From Polyangia bacterium (GTDB lineage Bacteria > Myxococcota_A > Polyangia > Polyangiales > Polyangiaceae), in assembly GCA_030426145.1 (NCBI GenBank), contig JAUHZF010000053.1, forward strand, positions 1-34,226: a stretch of 34,226 nucleotides of DNA. Reading direction: 5' to 3'. The notes beneath the pieces are model-generated. The model made no database searches, was not told the origin of the DNA, and saw only the letters and a list, made by a program, of their open reading frames with translations. The translations under genes and the position numbers were made by a program. The stretch's first letter is position 1. Every line of letters begins with the position of its first letter. Below are positions 1 through 8,668 of the stretch, piece by piece.

Positions 1-1268
1 AGCTCGACCTCGTACTGCACATAGCGCCCACTCGACCCCTCCACCTTCCGCACCAGCGGGGCATTGGTGTCGGGAATGTCATCGCGCATGGGCGGTCCGA
101 AGGAAGGGTCGTCCGCGCAGTCTGGCTCGTTGCAGGTGCGTACGCGAAGGGTGAGTCCGAGGGCGTGCCGGGCGCAGGCGCTCGCCACCTCGACCGCACT
201 CCACGCGCGGGTCGCTACGACGACGTCGTCGAAGAGCCCTTGGGCCTGGAAACCGTCGTTCGTGAAGCCTCCGACGAAGAAGGGCACCACGCCAGCGAAG
301 GACGCTTCGCCCACGAAGGGCACCCCGAGCTCGAGATCGAGAAAGCCGTCGACGAAGAGGCGCAGTGTGGCCGCCTCATGTCCGGACTTGACCAAGGCGA
401 GGTGGTGCCACTGACCGTCGTTGATGACGGCCTCGCCGCAGTAGTCGTGGCCCTCACCCGACGTCATGCGAAAGGTGCCTCCAAGGTGGCCGCCGGCGCC
501 CGTGCAAGCCGCAGAGCTGGTGCAGCCGAGCCACAAGTGGGTCTGGTCGCCTGCGGTCTCTTCGATGCCGAGGTGCACACGATTGCCGAAGGGGGGATTG
601 TTCGATGGGCAGCTCTGCGTCGACTTGAACCAGTAGGCCCAGGTGAAGTCGCCGGCACCGAACTGGAAGGGGCTCATGGCGTCGACCGCGATCTCGAGCT
701 TGGTGTCGGTCGTATCGGCGTAGCCCAAGCCGGCACGGCCGGGGGGGAGGGGGGTGGCTGGACCGTTGACGACGGCAGGTTGCCCCTTGGGCGCGTGGTT
801 CGTGAACTGCGTGGGCGCGTCGACGTCGCCCCCATCGAAGTCGAGATGGAGGATGGCGTCCCCCATGTCGACCCCACCGCGAGGGTAGCCGGTGTCGACC
901 CCGCCTCCACGAGGCAGTGGCTTGCCGTAGGGATGGCTGGGCAGCCAGCTCACCTGGGTGATGCGAACCGGTCTCTGCGCATCGAACACACGGGAGAGAA
1001 ACCGCCCCGACTCGGCATCGATGTTGAGCAAGACGGCATCGTCGTCGATACCTGTGTCGTTGAAGCTGCCTTGTTCGAAGTCGGCTGCGACGCGGTCTTC
1101 GAAGCGCACGGGGAGGCTGCCGCCGCCACCCGTGGCGGCTGTACCGCCCTCGCCACCTGTGCCCGGAGAACCACCACCGCCGTCGCCTTCGAAGCGCAGC
1201 TCGTCGAGCCCTGCCAGTGCAGTGCACCCCACGAAGAGGGCCGTTGGAGCGAAGACCCAGAGCCGCAT
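1..1268 (-). CDS. LamG/concanavalin-fold lipoprotein (C-terminus outside window)
   Basis: An open leftward frame of 422 codons runs off the left edge without a stop, so the C-terminus is missing. The N-terminus MRLWVFAPTALFVGC is a short lipoprotein signal with the lipid Cys at residue 15. A Gly/Ser/Thr-rich linker (about 29-51) follows, as is common in myxobacterial surface lipoproteins. Residues about 135-366 look like a LamG-type jelly roll: AGDFTWAYWFKS, then INDGQWHHLALVK, then ATLRLFVDG, then GLFDDVVVATRAWSA. These folds usually bind glycans or other surface ligands; the ligand here cannot be read. The ATG at 1268 is preceded by GATAAT 9 nt upstream, a near-consensus -10 box implying a very short leader. 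There is no obvious Shine-Dalgarno. The family call is fairly secure; the function is not. Confidence 0.82.
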   Translation of the reverse strand, partial: MRLWVFAPTALFVGCTALAGLDELRFEGDGGGGSPGTGGEGGTAATGGGGSLPVRFEDRVAADFEQGSFNDTGIDDDAVLLNIDAESGRFLSRVFDAQRPVRITQVSWLPSHPYGKPLPRGGGVDTGYPRGGVDMGDAILHLDFDGGDVDAPTQFTNHAPKGQPAVVNGPATPLPPGRAGLGYADTTDTKLEIAVDAMSPFQFGAGDFTWAYWFKSTQSCPSNNPPFGNRVHLGIEETAGDQTHLWLGCTSSAACTGAGGHLGGTFRMTSGEGHDYCGEAVINDGQWHHLALVKSGHEAATLRLFVDGFLDLELGVPFVGEASFAGVVPFFVGGFTNDGFQAQGLFDDVVVATRAWSAVEVASACARHALGLTLRVRTCNEPDCADDPSFGPPMRDDIPDTNAPLVRKVEGSSGRYVQYEVE

Positions 1269-1351
1269 GCCGACGGCATTATCGCACGACGCGACAAGAC
1301 GGTCCCGATGGGTTCGCTACACACCCCGTACGCGCCGGCCTCGGTGTCCAT

Positions 1352-2434
1352 TCACGCGTCGAGCGCGTCGAGGTCGGTGGTGGCGAGGAGCTCGGCGGCG
1401 GCGCTCCAAGCCTGACCGGTGGTTCCGCCCGGAGCGCCGTCGTTTGCGTCGAGGTACTCGGGGAAGCCGTGTGCGCGGTTGGCGTCGGCGATGCCTTCGG
1501 CCCAGCGCGTACGTGCGAGCTCTGCGCCCCGTCGGCGGGCAGCCATGGCCCAGAAGCCCGTGACGAGGGGCCACAGCCCGCCATTGTGGTAGCGGCCGGG
1601 ACGGTTGCGCAGGTGCTCGGCCGCGGCCTGCTCGAGCCCGGCGTATCGTGGATCGCCTTCTTCGATGGGGGGATCGAAAGCCGGCACGAGACCGTGTTTC
1701 GTGATGGCGTCGGCCCGCAAGAACGCCCGTTCTCGCACCCTGGCCGGGCCGACCTCGAGCCATGTGCACAAGGCGGTGCCAAAGGCGTCGAAGACCGTCT
1801 CGCGCGCCCCGGCATGGAACCCCGCGAGAAAGCCCTCGTCGGTGGCGAAGGCGTTGCCGATGCGCTCGGCGAGGAAGGTGGGACCACGGCGCAGCGGGAT
1901 GTGCCAGTCGTGACGACGACAGGCCGCGTGCAGCTCGCGACTAGCCCAGAGGCGCAGCGCTTGGTCGTAGAGCAAGTACCCGCTGAGCGCATACTCGTCG
2001 GCCCAATCACCCGACTGGGGCACGTAGATGAGGCCGGCGTCGTTGTGCTCCCAGGCGCGCAATACACGCTCACAGGCCGCGAGCGCGTCGTAGCGCTCAG
2101 CGAGCCAGGCGTCGTCGACCAGCCGGCCGTAAAGGCAGGCCCCGAGGACCCACCAGATGGTGGCGTCCACGCGACCGGCGGTGCCGCCGTAGCTCACCTC
2201 GCCGTCGGCCGAGACGTTGCTGGGGATCTGCCCCACCGGGCCCTGGTGTTGGGCCAGCGTCTCGAGGCTGGCCCGGGTGGCCTCCACCAGATCGTCCTCC
2301 CCGCAGACCAGCGCGGCCAGGCCACAGACCATGGCGTCGCGGCCCCAGACGCGCCGGTAGTTGGTGCGCGTCTCGGTCGAGGCCACGAAGCCCCGTGGGG
2401 TGACGCACGCCCGGAGGGCGTCGAGGGCGTTCAA
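1352..2434 (-). CDS. (alpha/alpha)6-barrel glycosidase, GDE/GH100-like
   Basis: 360 aa, probably cytosolic, with no signal peptide. Motifs recall amylo-alpha-1,6-glucosidase (glycogen debranching C-domain) and neutral invertase (GH100) barrels: RRVWGRDAM (28-35), GRVDATIWWV (88-97), SGDWADEY (141-148), GRYHNGGLWP (280-289) and GTTGQAWSAAAEL (337-349). The Asp in VDATIWW is the likely catalytic acid by analogy. Whether it debranches glycogen, hydrolyses sucrose or acts on another glycan cannot be decided by eye. At 360 aa it is shorter than full debranching enzymes and lacks their N-terminal domain. The start is a TTG at 2434 whose last bases overlap the htpG stop (TTGA, 4 nt), so translation is probably coupled to htpG. 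That pairing of chaperone and sugar enzyme is unusual. Confidence 0.75.
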   Translation of the reverse strand: MNALDALRACVTPRGFVASTETRTNYRRVWGRDAMVCGLAALVCGEDDLVEATRASLETLAQHQGPVGQIPSNVSADGEVSYGGTAGRVDATIWWVLGACLYGRLVDDAWLAERYDALAACERVLRAWEHNDAGLIYVPQSGDWADEYALSGYLLYDQALRLWASRELHAACRRHDWHIPLRRGPTFLAERIGNAFATDEGFLAGFHAGARETVFDAFGTALCTWLEVGPARVRERAFLRADAITKHGLVPAFDPPIEEGDPRYAGLEQAAAEHLRNRPGRYHNGGLWPLVTGFWAMAARRRGAELARTRWAEGIADANRAHGFPEYLDANDGAPGGTTGQAWSAAAELLATTDLDALDA

Positions 2435-4314
2435 CCGTCGAGGTCCGCCTGGCTGCTCTGCACCAGGAGATCCTGAATGCGCTTCACGAGCTTGGCGGGG
2501 TCTTCGATGACACCTTCGCTCAGCAGAGCTTGGTCGTAGAGCATCTCCGCGTACATGTTGATGCGCGGCGAGCCCTTCTTCTTTTCGACCAGGGCCTGGA
2601 GGTTCTGCACGAAGGGGTGGTTGGGGTTGATCTCGAGGATGCGTGAGCGCTCCTGGGCGCGCTCGTCGAGCATCCGCATGATCCGCTCCATGTTGGCCCC
2701 GGGGTCGCCTTCCTTGGCTACGAGGCAGCTCGCGGTGTCGGTGAGCCGGGACGACACCCGTACCTCGGTGACCTTGTCGCCGAGTGCCGTGCGCAGCGCG
2801 GCGATGGTCTGCCCGAGGGCGTTCTTCTTCTCCTCGAAGTCGTCGCCCTCCTCCAAGTCGAGGTCACCGTGCACGACGCTCGTGAGCGGCAGCTCCTCGA
2901 AGGTCGGCAGCGCCTTGACCACCCACTCGTCGATCGGGTCGGTCAGCAGGAGCACGTCGATCTCCTTCTTGCGGAAGACCTCGAGGTGGGGACTCTGCTC
3001 GAGCTGCTCTCGAGCCTGGCCCGTCATGTAGTAGATGGCCTTCTGATCTTCTTTCTTACCGGCGACGTAGTCCTTCAAGCTCACCAGCGTGCCGGGCTCG
3101 TTCTGCAGGGTCTCGAAGCGACAGAGTCCGGCCAAGGTGTCCTTCTGCTTGAAGTCCATGGTCAGGCCCTCTTTGAGGACCTGGCCGAAGGCGCGGTAGA
3201 TCTCGAGGTAGCGCTCGGGCTCGTCGTCGCTGATCCGCGTGAGCTCCTTGAGGATCTGCTTGGTGAGCTGGCTCTCGATGGTTTTGAGGGTGCGGTTCTC
3301 CTGCAGGGTCTCGCGCGAGACGTTGAGCTGGAGGTCCTCGGAGTCGACCACGCCGCGCACGAAGCGGAGGTAGACGGGGAGCAGCTTGTCGTTGTTCTCT
3401 TGGATGAGGACGCGCTTCGCGTAGAGGCGGAGGCCTTCGCGGTCCTTGTTCATCATGAACAGGTCGGCGGGGGCACGTTCGGGCACGTAGAGCAGGGCCG
3501 AGAACTGCACCGGGGCGTCGACGCTGTAGTGCACGGTGGCGAGCGGCTTGTCGCCGACGCGGCCCTGCGTGACGTGTTTGAAGAAGGCCGCGTGGTCTTC
3601 TTCGGTCACCTGGCTCTTCGGCTTGCGCCACACGGCAGAGCTCTGGTTCGCGACCTCGCCGTCCACCTTGATGGGGAACATGACGAAGTCGGAGTACTTC
3701 TTGATGATCCCCTCGATGCGCCACTTCTTGGCGAACTCGCTCGCGTCGGGCTTGAGGTGGATGGTGATGCGCGTGCCGGGTGTGGTCCGCTCTCCCTCGA
3801 GCACGCTGAACGACCCCTCACCGGACGAGCGCCACAGCACGGGCTTGCTGTCCTTGCGGACCGACAGCGTTTCTACGTCGACGCGGCTCGCGACCATGAA
3901 GACGGCGTAGAAGCCGACGCCGAATTGGCCGATGAGGTCGAGGGCGCCGTCCTTGTCCTTGCTCTTGGTGAGCTCCTCGAAGCGCTTGGCAAACTCGCCG
4001 GTGCCCGAGCGGGCGATGGTGCCGAGGTTCTCGACCACCTCGTCGCGGGTCATGCCCACGCCGTTGTCTTCGATGACGAGGACGTTCTTCTCCTCGTCGA
4101 CCTCGATGCTGATCGCCGGCTCGGCTTGGGCCTCGAGCACCGCGTCCTTCTCGCTGAGGCGGAGATAACGCGCCTTGTCGAGGGCGTCGGAGGCGTTGGA
4201 GATGAGCTCCCGCAGGAAGACTTCGGTGTTCGTGTAGAGCGAGTTGATGACGAGGGCGAGGACACGCTGGACCTCGGCCTTGAACTCGAACTCGGTGTCG
4301 TTCGGGGCGTTCAC
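2431..4314 (-). CDS. htpG: Hsp90-family chaperone HtpG
   Basis: 627 aa, the usual size for bacterial Hsp90. It is a cytosolic ATP-dependent homodimeric chaperone that remodels late folding intermediates. The GHKL ATP-binding domain is intact: ISNASDALDK with the catalytic-region Asn at 40, DNGVGMT at 83-89, and GQFGVGFY at 129-136. The middle domain carries the conserved SRETLQEN segment, and the C-terminal dimerisation domain ends at SQADLDG. The start is GTG at 4314, chosen because an AAGGAG Shine-Dalgarno lies 5 nt upstream and the N-terminal sequence EFEFKAEVQRVL aligns with family members. A TTCGTT/AACGAA inverted repeat sits in the leader. The glycosidase gene overlaps its stop codon. 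No CIRCE element is seen. Confidence 0.98.
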   Translation of the reverse strand: MNAPNDTEFEFKAEVQRVLALVINSLYTNTEVFLRELISNASDALDKARYLRLSEKDAVLEAQAEPAISIEVDEEKNVLVIEDNGVGMTRDEVVENLGTIARSGTGEFAKRFEELTKSKDKDGALDLIGQFGVGFYAVFMVASRVDVETLSVRKDSKPVLWRSSGEGSFSVLEGERTTPGTRITIHLKPDASEFAKKWRIEGIIKKYSDFVMFPIKVDGEVANQSSAVWRKPKSQVTEEDHAAFFKHVTQGRVGDKPLATVHYSVDAPVQFSALLYVPERAPADLFMMNKDREGLRLYAKRVLIQENNDKLLPVYLRFVRGVVDSEDLQLNVSRETLQENRTLKTIESQLTKQILKELTRISDDEPERYLEIYRAFGQVLKEGLTMDFKQKDTLAGLCRFETLQNEPGTLVSLKDYVAGKKEDQKAIYYMTGQAREQLEQSPHLEVFRKKEIDVLLLTDPIDEWVVKALPTFEELPLTSVVHGDLDLEEGDDFEEKKNALGQTIAALRTALGDKVTEVRVSSRLTDTASCLVAKEGDPGANMERIMRMLDERAQERSRILEINPNHPFVQNLQALVEKKKGSPRINMYAEMLYDQALLSEGVIEDPAKLVKRIQDLLVQSSQADLDG

Positions 4315-4323
4315 GGCTACTCC

Positions 4324-4339
4324 TTCGTTGGCGAACGAA
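4324..4339. promoter_or_regulatory. Inverted repeat upstream of htpG
   Basis: Perfect 6-bp arms TTCGTT and AACGAA are separated by GGCG. The repeat lies 10 bp before the htpG GTG start and overlaps the edge of its Shine-Dalgarno. It could be a repressor operator or a hairpin limiting ribosome access. It does not match CIRCE (TTAGCACTC-N9-GAGTGCTAA). Confidence 0.4.
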
Positions 4340-4377
4340 TCGTCGCGAACATAGAGCCGTTGGCGCAGGTTGCAACC

Positions 4378-5790
4378 CTATGGGGCCAGGTCCTCGGCGG
4401 CGCGGCGGGTGAGGACCTGCACGAAGCTCCCCCACTTGGCGCGGGCTCGCGTGGGATCTGCGTCGGACTGGGAGAGCCCGACCCCCATCAGGACGGCCAT
4501 GGCGGTCACGCCGATGCCGATGCCGACGGCCATGTTGGCGCTGTTCGAGAGGGTGAGCGGGCGCCGGGAAGCGGGGATCGGGACCACGTGGGCAGGACGG
4601 GATGGGACCCGGCGCTCGAGCGTCACCTCTTCTTCGGGCGGGGGCGGCACGACGCGTAACGTCGTCTTCTCGTCCTCGTCGCGAAGAGGCGCCATGCGAA
4701 CGGTCTCGGCCGCGTCGATGGAGATGCGCTGGGTCGAACCGACCCCAGGGTCGGGGGGCTCGATGGCGGCCATCGACTCGGTGTGCTCCGGCATCGGCGT
4801 GCGGAGGTCTTCGATCCGAAGGCGGTCGCCGCTCTGGAGTAGCTCGGCGCCGACTCGGTCTCCGCTCTGGAGCAGCCCCGCTACGGCCAAGGATATCGGA
4901 TGACCCTGACGCTGAAGCCAACCCACCAGCTCGCTGCGCAGCGACTCCGTGTCGGGGTAGCGAGCCTCCCGATCGCGGGCCATGGCCTTCATGACCATCG
5001 CGATGATCTGAGGATCGAGGTGCGGCATGAGCTGGTCGAGTGGTTCCGGCTCCTCGAGGACCAGCTTGAAGATGAGCTGGTTGTACGACTCGGCGTCATG
5101 GGGCAGGCGCCCCGACAGGCACCGATAGAGAATGATCCCGACCGAGTAGATGTCGGCGCGGCCGTCGACGTCCCGCTCGCCCCGGGCCTGCTCGGGCGCC
5201 ATGTAGGTCGGCGTTCCCACGACGACGCCGGTTTTGGTCGTCTCGTCCTGGTAGGTGAGGGCCTCGAGCTTGCGGAACTTGGAGACGCCGAAGTCGAGGA
5301 TCTTCACGAACTCACCACGCCCACCGGGAGCCGGGCACAACCAGATGTTGTCCGGCTTGAGGTCGCGGTGCACGATCCCAGCGGCGTGGGCGGCGCCGAG
5401 CCCTTCGAGGAGCTCGGCCACGATGGGGAAGAGGTGTTCGGGGAGGAGCTGACCCTCGGCCTCCATGCGGTCCTGGAGGCTCTGCCCCTCCAAGAATTCC
5501 AACACCATGAAGCGGTGCCCGGTGCGCAGCTCGCCGATGTCGAGGACCTCGACGATGTGCCGGGAGCCGATGTGGCCTGCCGCCTGCGCCTCGCGCTCGA
5601 AGCGCTGGAGCGCCACTTCGTGGTGGGCGATGGACCCGTGGATGACCTTGATGGCGACGCGCCGATGGATGCGACGGTGACGACCTTCGTAGACCGACCC
5701 CATCCCCCCGCGACCCAGCAGGCGGACGATCTCGTACTTGTCGTCGATGACGTCGCCCGGGGAGAGATCCATCACAAACCGATGGAACAT
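4378..5790 (-). CDS. Membrane-anchored Hanks-type Ser/Thr protein kinase
   Basis: 470 aa. The kinase domain spans about 20-292 with an intact set of motifs: glycine loop GRGGMGSVYEG (26-36), VAIK Lys48, HRDLKPDN (141-148), DFG (166-168) and APE (198-200). It should be an active protein kinase. Between DFG and APE the loop has several Thr/Tyr residues that could be autophosphorylated. A low-complexity juxtamembrane linker (about 300-415) leads to one transmembrane segment (about 420-440) and a short tail outside, so the catalytic domain is cytoplasmic. Translation may start at ATG 5790 or at the in-frame ATG 5772 (MDLSPGDVIDDKYE), which is closer to the family norm. It ends 63 bp before htpG in the same direction. 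The substrate is unknown. Confidence 0.95.
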   Translation of the reverse strand: MFHRFVMDLSPGDVIDDKYEIVRLLGRGGMGSVYEGRHRRIHRRVAIKVIHGSIAHHEVALQRFEREAQAAGHIGSRHIVEVLDIGELRTGHRFMVLEFLEGQSLQDRMEAEGQLLPEHLFPIVAELLEGLGAAHAAGIVHRDLKPDNIWLCPAPGGRGEFVKILDFGVSKFRKLEALTYQDETTKTGVVVGTPTYMAPEQARGERDVDGRADIYSVGIILYRCLSGRLPHDAESYNQLIFKLVLEEPEPLDQLMPHLDPQIIAMVMKAMARDREARYPDTESLRSELVGWLQRQGHPISLAVAGLLQSGDRVGAELLQSGDRLRIEDLRTPMPEHTESMAAIEPPDPGVGSTQRISIDAAETVRMAPLRDEDEKTTLRVVPPPPEEEVTLERRVPSRPAHVVPIPASRRPLTLSNSANMAVGIGIGVTAMAVLMGVGLSQSDADPTRARAKWGSFVQVLTRRAAEDLAP

Positions 5791-5815
5791 TGTCCCGCGA
5801 CCCTTCGAGCCTTGT

Positions 5816-6826
5816 CTACTCCGGGGCGGAAGCGGGGGCTTTCGCGAGGCGGTCGACGGCGTCGGCGAGGGTGGCCGTGACGGACCGGAGGAACGGGTAG
5901 TCGAGGCGCTCTGGGGCGTCGTCGCCGTCGCCGCAGTGGTACCCGCCGTAGCGGTAGTTGGCGGTGTCGGTCAGCATCACGGCGGGGAACCCGTGGAGCC
6001 AGAAGCTGGCGTGGTCCGAGCGCTGGGCGTCGCCGAAGGCGAGCTTCTTCAGGGTATTGAGCACGGCGGTCTCCACCCGCAGGTCGTACGTGGGTGCGAT
6101 CTCGGCGAAGGCCTTCACGAAGGGCTCGCTGCCGTCGTCACCCACCACGGCGATGAAGTCGCCGCGCATGGCGTTGGCCTCCATGCTCTGGGCCACGTCG
6201 GGCACGAGGAGATTCACCCCCTTGGGCATGCGTTGGCTTCCAGGGCGTTTGTCGGCGTAGCCGATGCCGTCGAGTGACAGGACGAAGGCGATGTCGCGTT
6301 CGGCCTCCTGGGCCTCCTTGGCCCAGGCCATGGATCCGAGGAGACCCCACTCCTCTTCGTCCCAGAGCGCAAAGACCAGCGTGCGTTCGTAGCGCTCGTG
6401 CAATACGCGGGTGAGCTCGAGCACGGCCGCCACCCCGCTCCCGTTGTCGTCGGCCCCGCTGCAGCCGGATACGTGGTCGTAGTGCGCGGAGATGACGATC
6501 GCCTGCTCGCGCCTTCCTGGGTGGGTGCCGATGATGTTGGTCCCGGTGCCGTAGGCGTCGAGGGTGACCTCGAGCCCGGCCGCGCCGAAAGCGGCCACGA
6601 CCCGCTCTCGGACCTCGTCGTGGCCGCGTGAGCCAGGGGGGCGCGAGATGGCCACGGCACCCACGTCGGCGCGCAACCGCGCCTCCGATACACAGTCGCC
6701 GGGCGAGGTGCAGGGCGGAGGTGTGGGCGGGGGCGTCGCCGTGACGGTGGGGGGAGGGGGCGTGGGTCGCGGCGGTGGTGGGCTGCCGCAGCCGACGAGG
6801 GCGATGCCGAGCACGACGCCGCGCAA
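5816..6826 (-). CDS. M28-family zinc aminopeptidase lipoprotein
   Basis: 336 aa. The signal peptide ends in a lipobox LVGC (lipid Cys13), followed by a Pro/Thr-rich linker (about 16-40). The catalytic domain has the M28 metal ligands in order: HYDH with His115 and Asp117, Asp127 in GADDNGSG, the DEEEW Glu pair near 157-159, Asp186 in LSLDGIGY, and a late His at 297. Members hydrolyse N-terminal residues from peptides using two zinc ions. The protein should sit in the periplasm anchored to a membrane. The start is TTG at 6826, 3 bp after the FIST stop; it is favoured because it alone gives a full lipoprotein signal. A GTG at 6814 would leave too short a signal. It is probably cotranscribed with the FIST gene upstream. 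Confidence 0.92.
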   Translation of the reverse strand: MRGVVLGIALVGCGSPPPPRPTPPPPTVTATPPPTPPPCTSPGDCVSEARLRADVGAVAISRPPGSRGHDEVRERVVAAFGAAGLEVTLDAYGTGTNIIGTHPGRREQAIVISAHYDHVSGCSGADDNGSGVAAVLELTRVLHERYERTLVFALWDEEEWGLLGSMAWAKEAQEAERDIAFVLSLDGIGYADKRPGSQRMPKGVNLLVPDVAQSMEANAMRGDFIAVVGDDGSEPFVKAFAEIAPTYDLRVETAVLNTLKKLAFGDAQRSDHASFWLHGFPAVMLTDTANYRYGGYHCGDGDDAPERLDYPFLRSVTATLADAVDRLAKAPASAPE

Positions 6827-6829
6827 GGT

Positions 6830-7981
6830 TCAGCTCCGGGGACGGAAGAGCGCGAAGGCGCTGGTGTAGCCGTGGGAGAAGGTCTTGCCGCCGACGGGTC
6901 CGATCTCGCCGTTGCAGAAGAAGCCCCCGAGGGGGACCTCGCCCACGAGCTCGGCGAAGGCGCGGCTGTCGTGATCGGGCTCGCCGTAGAGGTGCTCGCC
7001 TCGACCCAGACAAGAGAAGAGGAGCGCGCCAACCGGTTCGGGGTGCGCGTCGACTTGTCGCTCGAGCTGGCGCTGGAGGTCGGCGGCCGACGCATCCCGA
7101 TCGCGAAGGTGGAACTGCACCGCTTTCCAGCGTTCGATGTGGCCACCGATGGCGAGGGCGTCTCCTTCGGGGCTGAGGCCCACGATGTTGCGGATGAGGA
7201 AGTCGCCGGCCTCGTACTGGCGTTGATCGCGCATCTCGATGCCGACGAAGAGCGAGGTGCGAAAGAGGCGCCGGTCGTCCTCCTCGAGCTCGGCGAAGAC
7301 CTCGCGGATGACGTCGCCCGGCTTCTTCTGATCGAGCCCGAGGATGACGTTGCGGTCGCAGCTCGAGATGAGCATCGGCGTGCCAATGGGCTTGCAGCCC
7401 TGAGCGATGACGGGGTCGACCACGACGTTGCCGCGGAGGCTGATGAGCACGGCACCGCTTCGACGCGTCGTGTCGCCTGCGTAGAGCACGTGGCTTCCCG
7501 GGCTGCGGCCGCCGCTCGCGAGCCCACCCACGATGACCGCGCCCGGGTAGGCGGCGTCGAGCGCTGCGATACAGCCGTCGGGATCGAAGCTGAAGGGGTC
7601 GGGCAGGAGCAAAAAGGCCGGAGGTTCGTCGCCCGGAGGAAAGAGCGCCGTGTGCCAATCCTCGGGCAGCTCGTCATCGAGGGCATGAATGCCGATCTCC
7701 ACGTCGGGGAGCACGGCCGCCACCAGCGAGATGGCCCGAGCGTCCTCGACCTCGCGTCCCTCGCCTACGATGCCGCCGCCCGTGCAACCGACGACGCGCA
7801 CGCCGGGAAAGGTCTCGCGAATCCAGTCCGGGATGCCCTCGGCGTGCTCGAGGTGATGGGGGGATACGAACGCGAAGACGAGGCTGGGCTCGCCGTCGAG
7901 TTGGGACCTCAGCGCCTGCGCGGCGGTGGTGGTCGCAAGCTCGGTGGATGCGTCGTCGTTGAGGACCGAAGCCCACTGCAT
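6830..7981 (-). CDS. FIST-domain sensory protein
   Basis: 383 aa from the ATG at 7981. The frame is open further upstream but runs into the divergent gene, and family similarity begins near this Met. The FIST N domain contains VVGCTGGGIVGEG with the acidic REVED run just after it. FIST C ends with the typical GGFFCNGEIGPVGGKTFSHGYTSAF. FIST proteins are thought to bind small ligands such as amino acids and often pair with histidine kinases or chemoreceptors; no such partner is next to this one. No signal peptide or transmembrane segment is seen, so it is probably cytosolic. It is likely the first gene of a leftward unit with the M28 peptidase, suggesting, as inference only, a link to peptide or amino-acid supply. 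Confidence 0.9.
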   Translation of the reverse strand: MQWASVLNDDASTELATTTAAQALRSQLDGEPSLVFAFVSPHHLEHAEGIPDWIRETFPGVRVVGCTGGGIVGEGREVEDARAISLVAAVLPDVEIGIHALDDELPEDWHTALFPPGDEPPAFLLLPDPFSFDPDGCIAALDAAYPGAVIVGGLASGGRSPGSHVLYAGDTTRRSGAVLISLRGNVVVDPVIAQGCKPIGTPMLISSCDRNVILGLDQKKPGDVIREVFAELEEDDRRLFRTSLFVGIEMRDQRQYEAGDFLIRNIVGLSPEGDALAIGGHIERWKAVQFHLRDRDASAADLQRQLERQVDAHPEPVGALLFSCLGRGEHLYGEPDHDSRAFAELVGEVPLGGFFCNGEIGPVGGKTFSHGYTSAFALFRPRS

Positions 7982-8031
7982 GCCCCATGGTGCGCTGCCC
8001 CCAAGAGGGTCGCAACCCACTGGAGTCGGAG

Positions 8032-8037
8032 TAGGCT
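8032..8037 (+). promoter_or_regulatory. -10-like box placing the transcript start at the start codon
   Basis: TAGGCT lies exactly 6 nt before ATG 8044 (3 nt before GTG 8041). A transcript from it would begin at or within a few bases of the start codon, and there is no Shine-Dalgarno. It is one of several such sites in this window. No clear -35 box is seen. Confidence 0.45.
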
Positions 8038-8043
8038 CTCGTG

Positions 8044-8658
8044 ATGACCGCCGAGGGCAATCCCTACGCTGCGCCGTCCGCGGTGGCGACGGAGGGGATC
8101 CGGACGCCACTGCCCCAGACGAGCGTGCTCGCGGTGATCGGGTTGGCGGTCATCACGGTGGGCCTCTACTACCCGTACTGGATGTTCAGCCGGGGCCAGG
8201 CCATCAACGCCTGGGCCAAGCGGGAGCTCGTCAACACCCGCGCCATCGTCGGTCTCGGCATTCTCACCGCCGCCCTCCCGGCCAGCATGGTGGTTCGGCT
8301 CTTCTTCATCCGGCTACCCAGCTACCACCCGGAGCTGATGGATGTGGTGAACCTGCTCGAAGGGGTCGATGGCCTGACCGGGGTCGGAAGCCTCGTCGCG
8401 ACCTTCCACCTTCGCGCGGCCACCCACCGACTTCTGCGGAGTCACAAGCTCCACCGCCCCTTCCTCGGTCTCCTCCCGACCCTGCTGTTCGGAATCCTCT
8501 ACCTGCAGTATCGCATCAACCGCGGTCTTCTCGACCCTGTGTACGACCTCGTGCAAGCGCCTCCGCGCCGACGAAAGAAGCGCAAGAAACGCAAAGCGGA
8601 CGAGCCCAAGAAACGGCGAAGGCGCCGACGAGCGGCGCCTTCGGAGGACGAGGAGTAG
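8044..8658 (+). CDS. DUF4234-like membrane protein with polybasic tail
   Basis: 204 aa from ATG 8044; a GTG directly before it at 8041 is an alternative. The first hydrophobic segment LAVIGLAVITVGLYYPYWMFSRG resembles DUF4234, a small domain of unknown function with a characteristic GLY-x-x-YW segment. Further membrane-prone stretches lie near residues 67-90 and 140-160. The last 30 residues form a strongly basic run (RRRKKRKKRK, then KKRRRRRRAA) that ends in an acidic SEDEE. Such a tail could bind nucleic acid, ribosomes or acidic lipids on the cytoplasmic face; this is inference. The gene diverges from the FIST gene and converges with the metalloprotease gene, whose stop is only 10 bp away. 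Confidence 0.8.
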   Translation: MTAEGNPYAAPSAVATEGIRTPLPQTSVLAVIGLAVITVGLYYPYWMFSRGQAINAWAKRELVNTRAIVGLGILTAALPASMVVRLFFIRLPSYHPELMDVVNLLEGVDGLTGVGSLVATFHLRAATHRLLRSHKLHRPFLGLLPTLLFGILYLQYRINRGLLDPVYDLVQAPPRRRKKRKKRKADEPKKRRRRRRAAPSEDEE

Positions 8659-8668
8659 GCCGAACGGG

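Noticed and set aside
2869-4659. Open frame of about 600 codons opposite htpG
   Set aside because: HtpG on the other strand is unmistakable; the antisense translation is Leu/Val/Glu/Asp-rich shadow sequence.
7982-8110. Longer FIST protein starting at 8110
   Set aside because: The extra residues are Pro/Arg/Ser-rich and overlap the coding region of the divergent membrane protein gene; family similarity begins near Met at 7981.
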